Shown piece by piece: positions 1-7,316 of a stretch of 64,000 nucleotides of DNA. Position 1 is the stretch's first letter; the number at the start of each line of letters is the position of its first letter. Location of the stretch: positions 124,001 to 188,000 of the forward strand of contig JAURZM010000050.1 of assembly GCA_030653385.1 (NCBI GenBank), given 5' to 3'. Both the position numbers and the translations under genes were made by a program. The notes under the pieces were generated by a model. That model saw only the letters and a list, made by a program, of their open reading frames with translations, was not told the DNA's origin and did no database searches. The stretch is from Rubrivivax sp. Its GTDB lineage: Bacteria > Pseudomonadota > Gammaproteobacteria > Burkholderiales > Burkholderiaceae_C.

Positions 1-3000
1 CGTCAGTGCGCCCTGCGCGGGCCGAGGCGTAGGCGCCGCCCACGTAGCTTTCGGCGCTGTAGCCCTGCGAGTCCCAAGCACCGGCGCCCGCCACCCGGCG
101 AAGCGTCGTGCCATCCCCTTGACAGCCACCACTCACCACCCAGGTGAAAAGGCCGCCCCCTGCCTTGCTGCGGCTGATGCTGTACACCTTGTCGATGGTG
201 ACCGCACCCACCACTGCCCGCAGCGTGGCGGTGCCCACGTCTGCCGTTGTGCCGGTCAGGCTATAGATACCGTCGCTGCCGATGCTCAAGCCGGTGATGC
301 CCACCACCGTGCCGTCCACCACGCTGAAGGTGACACCGCTGGTCAATTCCGTGGTGCCGTTGAAGACCTTGAAGTCGCCACCCGCGGTGGCGTAGTTCCC
401 GCCCGTGCCGTCCACGGCTGTGCCCACCGTGTGCGACTCATTGGTCAGGTAGCCCGACAGCGTGTTTTGACCATCGCTGCCCGCGGTGCCGTCGCGCAGT
501 CGCACCAGCGTCACCTGGTCGCTGAAGGCTCCCAAGGTGGCCTGCACCACAGCCCGCACCGCGGCACCGAACGAAGCAACGCTCAAGGTCCGGCTGTTGC
601 CGCTGCCTCCAAGACTCAGCGCACCCAAAGACGTGCCGCTGGCGTCATAGCCCGTGGCAGAGAAAGTGGCGGTTCCCGCCAGGTTGGACAACACGGCGCT
701 CAGCGTCACAACCTGGCCACCAGGTGTGGCCACGCCAGCGCCGTTGAAGGTGAAGGCCTGCGCGCTGGCCAGCAGCGCCAGCAGCTGGGCGTTGGCACCC
801 GGGTTGCCCTGCACGCCCTGGCGGCTGCGGCTGATGGTGTAGACCTTGTCCAGCGTCACGGTGCCCCACACCGCGCGCAGGGTGGCGGTGCCCACGTCGG
901 CCGTCATGCCGCCCAGGCTGTAGATGCCGTTGCCGTCGATGGCCAGGCCGGTGATGCCTGTCACAGACCCCGCAACAACGCTGAAGGCCACGCCCGTCGT
1001 CACCTCGCTCAGGCCGTTGAACACCTTGAAGTCGCCACCGGCGCTGCCAAAGCTGCCGCCGCTGCCGTCGGCTGCCGTCGACACGGTGTGCGCTTCGTTG
1101 GTCAGGTAGCCCGTCACAGCGTTCTGGCCATTCGAGCCTGCAGCACCGTCGCGCAGCCGCACGATGGTCACCTGGTCACTGAAGCTGCCTGAAGTGGCCG
1201 TCACCACGGCCCGTGCGGCGGCACCGAAGGCGGCCAGAGCCAGCGTGCGGCTGTTGCCCGTGCCACCCAGAGTGAGCGCGCCAATCGACGCCCCCGCCGC
1301 GTTGTAGCCCGTGGCCGTGAACGTGGCAGTGCCGGCAATGTTGGCCAGCAAAGCCGTCAGGGTGATGGTCTGGCTGCTGGGTGCCGCGGCGCCGGCGCTG
1401 TCGAAGGTGAAAGCCTGCGCGGTGGCCAACAGCGTCAGCAGCTGGGCGTTGGTGCCCGGTGCGCCGTCAGCCCCGGCCGAGCCAACAGGCCCGAAGCGAA
1501 CGTTTCTCACCTCGCCGCCGGGGTTGTTGAAGGCTGAATCCAGGTACAGACGAAGGCCTGGAGCTGCGGCCACCTGGCGCATCAGCACGCCGTCGACCAG
1601 GTAGCGCACAAACCGGCCGTCGTACTGAACCATCGGCAAGGTCAGCGTGTTGTAGGCGCCCACCGTCTGAACGAAGTTGCCGCTCTCGAAGATCTCCAAC
1701 AGCCCGGCCCCCGAACAGAAGAAGGCGTAGTCGATGGACGTGTAGCCGGGCGAACTCGCAGGGTCGGTGTTCAGGCCGATGAAGACGTTCTTGTCTGTGA
1801 ACTCACACTGCCAGCTGACCCAGGCACCACCCACAAAACTCTCCAGGCTGCGGCAGTCGCTGTCCCACGCCGCCACGCCCCCGGACTTGCGGATGCGGTC
1901 GGGGCCGGGTGTGTCGCAGTTGCCGCTGGGAACCAGGGTGATGCTGCTGGCACCATTGCGGCCAGCCGGGCCCGCCGTCCACGCGCCGTCCGTGCCGTCA
2001 GCCAGTTCGACGGCGGGTCGGCCGAACACCATGCTGGAGCCGGCAACCACATCGAAGTGCAGGCCTCGCGTTCGCACTCGGGTGGCGCTGGCCATCCAGC
2101 AGAAGCTGGTGGTCGATGCCACACGCTCACCCGTTTCCATGTCGAAGACGCCGCCGGCGCCGGCGGCCACGCCTGTGGACCCGGCCGGGAACACGTAGGC
2201 AACCACCAGGTACCAGCGGCCGTTCTGCGGCAGGATGCCGTTGTAGAACCGGGGATCAACTGCAGGCACGGCGCTGTTCAGGGCGCACACCCGCTGCCAG
2301 GTCGGCAGGCCCGCGTCCTGATACTGCGGCCCGAAGCTGGCATAGGGCGTGCCCGTGACGCCCCTGGCGGGGAAAGAGAAGCGATACGTTTTGCTAGGGT
2401 CGATCCGGGCTTCGTTCTTCAAGAAGGCTCTGATGTTCGGGTCGCCCGTATCCCAGCCGCCAGAAGAAGGCGGCACCGTTACGGTGCCCAGCCAAAGCGC
2501 CTCTTGGCCGCCTCGCGGCCCAGCGCCCCAAACGATGGCGCTGGTGCTGGCGCCGGGGTTGCGCACCACCCATTCAAACGCAGCCCCCGGCCGCCACCAG
2601 CTCGGGTCGATAAGGTTGGCGCCCACCTGCACCTGGTTGCCCACCACCGTGAAGCTGCCGACCTTGGGCGATGACACCAGGCCGATGGCGTTGCGGCTCT
2701 TCACGCTGGCTTCCAGCAGCCCAGGCGGCAGCGCGTCGATGTCCACACAGTTCTCACTGGTGGCCGGCATGTCGGTCCAGGGCCCGCCGGCAATGCGCCA
2801 GGCCACCAGAAAGCTCAGCCCGGGCTCGGGCTCGGGCCAGCTCAGGGTGACCTTGCTGCGCCGTTCCAGGCCCAGCGCGTAGACGGTTTCCGTGAAGACC
2901 AGGCTGTGCGGCGTCAGCGGCGTGCGGCGCATGCGGCTCACAGGCGGCGGGTCAAACTCCACGCCCTGCTCGATCAGGTCGTACTTCTGCGGGTAGTGCC

Positions 3001-4816
3001 GCACGGCCACGAAGTCGTAGCCCGGCGCACCGTCCTTCTCTGCCGCGCCAAGGCAGCGCCACATCGTGGGCTCGATGGCGTTGCTCTGCAGCAGCCACAC
3101 CGTGGCCGCCGCCGGCGCCTGCGTGAAAGCCGGGAACACGTTTAGCACCTGGTGCGGGCCGGCCGCGTTGGTCACCGGCCGCTTCTGCACCACCAGGCGG
3201 GTGTTGTCTGCCGGGTCGGGCAGCATCACGCTCAGCTCATAGCTCTCGCCTGGCGCAATGGTCACCGGGGCGTCTAGCGTCACGGCCGAGGTGGTGGCGC
3301 TGCGCACGCGCCCACCCAGGCGTTCTCCGGCCTCGTTCGAATCTGCAATCAGGAAGGTCTGGCCAGGCGCCACCTGCTTGCCGTCCAGGCCCACGCCAAA
3401 GCTCACGCCCGCGCCTTCCAGCCTTTCGCTGTTCAGCACCCACTTGCCGATGCGGTGCGCCTGGCCACGGCTCCACACGCCCAGCGGGCTCAGCGTTTGG
3501 CTGCGAATGCCGCGTTGCTTCTGCAGCTCGCGGTCCACCACAACCTCGGGCACCAGGCGGCCAAAGTCCTGCAGGTCGTTGAACCACACCACCACCTGGC
3601 TGGGCCGCTTGTTGAAGCTGGCGCCGGTGTAGGTGAACTTGCCGCCTTCGACGTTGGCATTGGTGAAGATGTGCACCGGGTCGCTGGGTGCGTCCTGCAT
3701 CACGCGCAGTTCAGAACCCGCCCAGTACGCCATGCCCCGAAAGATGGCCGCAAGGTCGCTCAGCACCTTGTAGGCCTGCTCGCGCGTTTCCAGGTTCAGC
3801 CCGCAGCGAAAGCGCGGCTCTGTGCCGCCGCGGCCGTCGGGCACCATCACGTCGCAATAGCGGCCGATGCCGTACATCAGCCACTTCAGGTTTGGCCCGG
3901 TGTCGAAGTAGCGGCCCAGGCCGTAGCGGTTGCTGGTGACCACGTCGTAGTAGATCCAGGCCGGGCAATCGGTCCAGTCCACCTTGAAGGTGCCGTCCCA
4001 CACGCCGGTGTAGACCTTGGTGCGGGTGTTGTAGTTGGTGGGCACACGCACGCGCAGGCCCATCAGGTCGTAGGCCCGGGTCGGGATGCGGCTGAACTGC
4101 TGGGCACCCACCCGCAGGCGCACCAGCGCGCTGTTGGGGTAGCGCAGCTTCAGGCTCTGCACCTCGGTGTAGCTGCCCCAGCGGAAGGCGTTCACCTCCA
4201 GCTGGCTGGTGCTGTCGGGCGTGACGCGCCGCACCCGGATGTCCCACGGCGCGCTTCCCGTCAGCGCAAACTCTTTGCTTCTGGTGTAGCGGCTGGTGGT
4301 CTTGCCTTCCACCACGTCGGTGAACACCTGCACAAAGCCGCCGCCGGCGCTCTGCAGGTCCACGGCCCACTGAAAGCTGCTGCCCACCAGGTCGCCGCTG
4401 CCGGCGTCCTGCCGCGTCAGCTGCGGCACCTCGATGGTCACCCGCGCCGTGTCCACCGCAGCGTTGCTGATGGTGCGCACCACAGGCGTGGCAGCCACCA
4501 CGGCCACCTGCACGCCCACTTCGTTCAGCACCCCGTCGGCACCGGCAATGGCGGCCTGGCCCTGCGTGCCGGCCGTCACCTGCACCTGCACATTTTCGAA
4601 GTTGAAAGTGGTGTCGGCGTTCTGCAGCGGCACGCCGTCCAGGTAGATGCTGCGCAGGCCGAAGGTCAGGCCCTCGATCTCGCCTTCGCCCAGCAGGTCC
4701 AGCACGTCGGCCATCTGGGTGCTGCGGATGCTGTCGGGCAGCTCTTGGCCACCACCGCCGCCGCCCTTTCCGCCGGCGCCGCGTATGGGGTCGCGTCTCG
4801 GCTCGCGCAGCTTCAT
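1..4816 (-). CDS. Central tail tip / host-specificity protein J (partial, C-terminus beyond window)
   Basis: The reading frame is open from the ATG at 4816 to the left edge, giving at least 1,605 residues. The start overlaps the stop of the preceding tail-assembly gene (ATGA). The N-terminal about 600 residues resemble lambda gpJ-type tail-tip proteins, starting with a basic and glycine-rich leader, then a segment with LLGEGEIEGL and a phage-tail-3-like core. Fibronectin-like and carbohydrate-binding-like segments follow. Short Gly-X-Y stubs (GADGAPG, GVQGNPG) precede two tandem 219-residue repeats. A WDS...ESFVGGAW motif near 1800-1890 recurs as WDS...ESYVGGAY at 8-105. The protein sits at the fibre tip and contacts the host receptor. 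Antisense open frames over this region are shadows. Confidence 0.9.
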   Translation of the reverse strand, partial: MKLREPRRDPIRGAGGKGGGGGGQELPDSIRSTQMADVLDLLGEGEIEGLTFGLRSIYLDGVPLQNADTTFNFENVQVQVTAGTQGQAAIAGADGVLNEVGVQVAVVAATPVVRTISNAAVDTARVTIEVPQLTRQDAGSGDLVGSSFQWAVDLQSAGGGFVQVFTDVVEGKTTSRYTRSKEFALTGSAPWDIRVRRVTPDSTSQLEVNAFRWGSYTEVQSLKLRYPNSALVRLRVGAQQFSRIPTRAYDLMGLRVRVPTNYNTRTKVYTGVWDGTFKVDWTDCPAWIYYDVVTSNRYGLGRYFDTGPNLKWLMYGIGRYCDVMVPDGRGGTEPRFRCGLNLETREQAYKVLSDLAAIFRGMAYWAGSELRVMQDAPSDPVHIFTNANVEGGKFTYTGASFNKRPSQVVVWFNDLQDFGRLVPEVVVDRELQKQRGIRSQTLSPLGVWSRGQAHRIGKWVLNSERLEGAGVSFGVGLDGKQVAPGQTFLIADSNEAGERLGGRVRSATTSAVTLDAPVTIAPGESYELSVMLPDPADNTRLVVQKRPVTNAAGPHQVLNVFPAFTQAPAAATVWLLQSNAIEPTMWRCLGAAEKDGAPGYDFVAVRHYPQKYDLIEQGVEFDPPPVSRMRRTPLTPHSLVFTETVYALGLERRSKVTLSWPEPEPGLSFLVAWRIAGGPWTDMPATSENCVDIDALPPGLLEASVKSRNAIGLVSSPKVGSFTVVGNQVQVGANLIDPSWWRPGAAFEWVVRNPGASTSAIVWGAGPRGGQEALWLGTVTVPPSSGGWDTGDPNIRAFLKNEARIDPSKTYRFSFPARGVTGTPYASFGPQYQDAGLPTWQRVCALNSAVPAVDPRFYNGILPQNGRWYLVVAYVFPAGSTGVAAGAGGVFDMETGERVASTTSFCWMASATRVRTRGLHFDVVAGSSMVFGRPAVELADGTDGAWTAGPAGRNGASSITLVPSGNCDTPGPDRIRKSGGVAAWDSDCRSLESFVGGAWVSWQCEFTDKNVFIGLNTDPASSPGYTSIDYAFFCSGAGLLEIFESGNFVQTVGAYNTLTLPMVQYDGRFVRYLVDGVLMRQVAAAPGLRLYLDSAFNNPGGEVRNVRFGPVGSAGADGAPGTNAQLLTLLATAQAFTFDSAGAAAPSSQTITLTALLANIAGTATFTATGYNAAGASIGALTLGGTGNSRTLALAAFGAAARAVVTATSGSFSDQVTIVRLRDGAAGSNGQNAVTGYLTNEAHTVSTAADGSGGSFGSAGGDFKVFNGLSEVTTGVAFSVVAGSVTGITGLAIDGNGIYSLGGMTADVGTATLRAVWGTVTLDKVYTISRSRQGVQGNPGANAQLLALLASAQAFTFNGAGVATPGGQVVTLSAVLSNLAGTATFSATGYDASGTSLGALSLGGSGNSRTLSVASFGAAVRAVVQATLGAFSDQVTLVRLRDGTAGSDGQNTLSGYLTNESHTVGTAVDGTGGNYATAGGDFKVFNGTTELTSGVTFSVVDGTVVGITGLSIGSDGIYSLTGTTADVGTATLRAVVGAVTIDKVYSISRSKAGGGLFTWVVSGGCQGDGTTLRRVAGAGAWDSQGYSAESYVGGAYASARAGRTD
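137..1450 (-). repeat. Two tandem 219-residue repeats inside the tail-tip gene
   Basis: Copy A spans about 794-1450 and copy B about 137-793, with an exact 657-nt period. Both begin NAQLL[TA]LLA and share landmarks such as GTATF, GNSRTL, QVT[IL]VRLRDG, GYLTNE and GGDFKVFNG. They differ at many positions, so this is an old duplication within the receptor-binding region rather than an assembly artefact. Confidence 0.85.
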
Positions 4817-5532
4817 CCGCCGGGCCCCCCATCACCGCCGGTGCCGCCGTCGTCACCCGGGCCGCCGCTTTCGTAGGCCGGCAGCTCGGGCTCGGGCAGG
4901 GCCGGCGGTGGCGGCACGTAGATCTCGATGGTGCTCAAGCCCTGGCTCACCACGGTGCTGCCGCAGATGACGCGGCCGTAGCGCAGCGGCACTGGGCCGC
5001 CCTGCTCGGTGTTGTTCACCGGACCGTCGAAGGCGTAGCTGGGCAGGTTCTCGGTACGGTTCTGCTTGCCCTGGCGCTGCGGGCTCAGCAGCTGAATCAC
5101 ACCGCCCAGCATCATGGCGTAGCCCATCTGCATGAGAGGCACGCCCACCGCGCCAAAGCCATAGGCTGTCAGGACCACGCCCGCCACGTACAGCACATAA
5201 CCCAGAATGGTTTGCGTGGCACCTGCGCGCTTGGCGCCCGCGATCGCGGGCACGAAGCGGATCACCTCAGCGTTGCCCACCGGCGCCGCGGCTTCGTCTT
5301 CACCGATGGTGCGGCGATGTTCGCCGCGGCCCACGTACACGTGATAGGCCTGCTTGCCGTCTGCCCCCAGGAAGGCCCGCTCAAAGCCCTGCAGCTGCGC
5401 CTTCAGCGCGTGCACGGCTTCGCTCGGGGTGGCCACCGCCAGACGGAACACGCGGCCAAAGCGCCGGCCCAGCTGGCCGTACAGCCGCACCTCGCGCAGC
5501 ACCGGCTGCGCCGGCATTGCGGCCGTGCTCAT
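4813..5532 (-). CDS. Tail assembly protein I-like
   Basis: This is a 239-residue homologue of lambda gpI-type tail assembly proteins. An N-terminal ubiquitin-like region carries the typical VRLYGQLGRRFGRVF start and a glycine/alanine-rich hydrophobic middle (about residues 110-150). The tail is proline- and glycine-rich. I chose ATG 5532 because it overlaps the stop of the K-like gene (ATGA), whereas the upstream in-frame start would overlap that gene heavily. Its stop overlaps the J start. It acts in assembling the tail tip around J and is not expected in the mature virion, from family knowledge. Confidence 0.85.
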   Translation of the reverse strand: MSTAAMPAQPVLREVRLYGQLGRRFGRVFRLAVATPSEAVHALKAQLQGFERAFLGADGKQAYHVYVGRGEHRRTIGEDEAAAPVGNAEVIRFVPAIAGAKRAGATQTILGYVLYVAGVVLTAYGFGAVGVPLMQMGYAMMLGGVIQLLSPQRQGKQNRTENLPSYAFDGPVNNTEQGGPVPLRYGRVICGSTVVSQGLSTIEIYVPPPPALPEPELPAYESGGPGDDGGTGGDGGPGG

Positions 5533-6266
5533 GCCAGGCTCCGGTGGCGCAGCAGCGCCACGGTGTGCCGGTGCCAGTAGCCGCCGTACACGTCTTCGCA
5601 GCTCAGGCGGCCCCACAGGTGGTGCAGCAGCTTGTCGTCACCCAGGTAGATGGCGCCGTGGTTGGCCACGTTGGCCTTCACCTGCATGGCCACCACGTCG
5701 TGCCGCTGGGGCTGGCCTGCCACGCGCACGAAGCCGGCCTGCTCGAAGCCCTGCATGTACAGGTCTTGCCCCTTCAGCCACCAGTCGTCTTCGCGTTCGA
5801 AGTCGGGCAGCTCCAGCTGCAGCTCGCGGCGGTACCAGTCCTGCACCAGGGTGTAGCAGTCCAGCACGCCGTGCACGAACTCGCGCCCCAGGTACGGCGC
5901 CTGCCAGCCTTCTGGCGAGATCTCTTTCATCACGCCGCTGGGCCAGCCCACCACCACCCAGGGCAGGCCGCTCTTTTCGCAGCCCACGCGGTCGGCCATG
6001 CTGGGGTTGGCGCTGGCGTTGGGGTGGCTGTGCACCACGGCAAGTACTTCGCCCGCATCCTCGGCCGCGGCAAAGTCTTCAGGGTGCAGGCGGAAGCGGT
6101 CTTCCCCGCCGGTACCGGGCTCGGTGTTGCGTGCGGCCAGGTAGCGCAGCGTGCCATCTACAGCGTCGCGCAGCAGCAGGCCGCAGCACTCGCGCGGCTG
6201 CTCGGCTGCGGCGTGGTCCAACATGGCCTGGCGCAGTTCGTCGGTGAGAAGTTCGATCATGGTCAC
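5529..6266 (-). CDS. Tail assembly protein K-like: JAMM plus NlpC/P60 domains
   Basis: This 245-residue protein joins two peptidase domains, as in lambda gpK. The N-terminal JAB/MPN part shows a JAMM signature, with an early Glu (ECCGLLL context) and HSHPNASANPSMAD. The C-terminal part is NlpC/P60-like, with the nucleophile Cys in HGVLDCYTLV and His in NHGAIYLGDD. Family members help tail-tip assembly and may cut peptidoglycan or process tail proteins during entry. It overlaps the L-like gene by 4 nt at its start and the I-like gene at its end. Confidence 0.9.
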   Translation of the reverse strand: MTMIELLTDELRQAMLDHAAAEQPRECCGLLLRDAVDGTLRYLAARNTEPGTGGEDRFRLHPEDFAAAEDAGEVLAVVHSHPNASANPSMADRVGCEKSGLPWVVVGWPSGVMKEISPEGWQAPYLGREFVHGVLDCYTLVQDWYRRELQLELPDFEREDDWWLKGQDLYMQGFEQAGFVRVAGQPQRHDVVAMQVKANVANHGAIYLGDDKLLHHLWGRLSCEDVYGGYWHRHTVALLRHRSLA

Positions 6267-6967
6267 AGCGAACGGATCAGGCCCGCCCCCGGAAAGAAGT
6301 CGATGGGCAGCTCGGCCGTGGCGCCGAACCTCAGCTTGCAGCCGCTTACGCGGCGGCTGCAGTCGTCAAGCAGCGGGTTGCTGGTGGCCGTGTCGTCCAC
6401 CTGGGCCACCGGGCCGCCCGTGTAGCCGCATTCGCTGCTGCGGTACACGCTGCCGCAGATGCTGTTGCTCACCTGGCGCGCCGGCAGCATCACGTCTTCC
6501 AGGTCCAGCGGGCTCACCAGTTCCCAGTGCACATGCCAGCCGTCGCGGCTTTTCACGCGGTCGAAGATCCACAGCTCGTCGACGTGCGCAGCGGTGGGGT
6601 CAGCCTCGGCGTTCACGCCGAAGGGAAAGTTCACCGCGTCCAGGTAGCGGGCATGGGTCTGCTTGCGGATGAGCTTGGCGCCCGACAGGTCACCGTACAG
6701 CCGCAGCTGCGCGGCCAGCACACCGTCCACGTCGCCCACCACCAGCGAAGGCCGCGGTCGCGGGCCGTCGCCGCGCAGCTCGAAGCCGCGCGCTTCCACC
6801 GGGATGTACTGATAGGTCTGGCCCTGCCACACCACCGCCTGGCTCAGCGCATTGGTGCCGTTGTGGAAGCGCAGCACGGTAGGCATGCCGATGGCTGTGC
6901 CGTCCACCACAAACAGCACCAGGCGCGCGCTGGGGGTCAGCGACTGCAGTTCCTGTGCGATGGTCAT
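6263..6967 (-). CDS. Minor tail protein L-like with four-cysteine cluster
   Basis: A 234-residue lambda gpL-type tail-tip protein starting at ATG 6967 (MTIAQEL). The C-terminal part has four cysteines spaced C-x8-C-x22-C-x6-C (CGSVYRSSEC, then CSRRVSGC). As I recall it, this is the same spacing as the cysteines that ligate a [4Fe-4S] cluster in lambda gpL. A longer in-frame start exists upstream, but it would run through the M-like gene and is rejected. It lies between M and K exactly as in lambda. Confidence 0.88.
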   Translation of the reverse strand: MTIAQELQSLTPSARLVLFVVDGTAIGMPTVLRFHNGTNALSQAVVWQGQTYQYIPVEARGFELRGDGPRPRPSLVVGDVDGVLAAQLRLYGDLSGAKLIRKQTHARYLDAVNFPFGVNAEADPTAAHVDELWIFDRVKSRDGWHVHWELVSPLDLEDVMLPARQVSNSICGSVYRSSECGYTGGPVAQVDDTATSNPLLDDCSRRVSGCKLRFGATAELPIDFFPGAGLIRSL

Positions 6968-6977
6968 GCGCGGCCCT

Positions 6978-7316
6978 TCATGGCTCGGCAATCTGCTCGA
7001 AGCGCGCGCGGATGCTGCACTCACCCGGCGCGGTGGGGGTGCGGCTCCAGGCCCGGCAGATGTAGCGCTTGGCCGTGGTGCTGCGCATGGGCACGTAGCT
7101 GAAAGGCAGGTGGCCCTTGTGCGTGCGCAGGAAGGCAATCATCAGGTCGCCCTCGGCGTCGTCCACGCCGTCGAACACCAGGTTCCACACCTCCAGCATG
7201 AAGTTGATGCCGTCGGGCGAGCGCTGTTCGTAGCCGTCGCCAAGGCGCACGCTCTTGATGCGGGGTTCTTCTTCCAGCGCCGAACCGGCGCTTTCAGTCC
7301 ACACCCAGTCAGCCAC
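6978..7316 (-). CDS. Minor tail protein M-like
   Basis: A 112-residue phage tail protein of the lambda gpM type. Recognisable pieces are RLGDGYEQRSPDGIN near the N-terminus and a central region ending FSYVP. It forms part of the tail-tip complex below the tape measure protein. It overlaps the end of the tape measure gene by 8 nt and is followed after 10 nt by the L-like gene. Confidence 0.85.
   Translation of the reverse strand: MADWVWTESAGSALEEEPRIKSVRLGDGYEQRSPDGINFMLEVWNLVFDGVDDAEGDLMIAFLRTHKGHLPFSYVPMRSTTAKRYICRAWSRTPTAPGECSIRARFEQIAEP

Noticed and set aside
3711..4856. Minus-strand 381-codon frame in another phase
   Set aside because: It overlaps the tail-tip gene in a different frame and is Arg/Gly/Ala-rich without domains. 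The tail-tip frame explains the region.
3455..4876. Long plus-strand open frame opposite the tail-tip gene
   Set aside because: It is antisense to a frame that is open for 1,605 codons with clear tail-protein sequence. Its His/Ala/Gly-rich translation has no motif, as expected for a GC-rich shadow.
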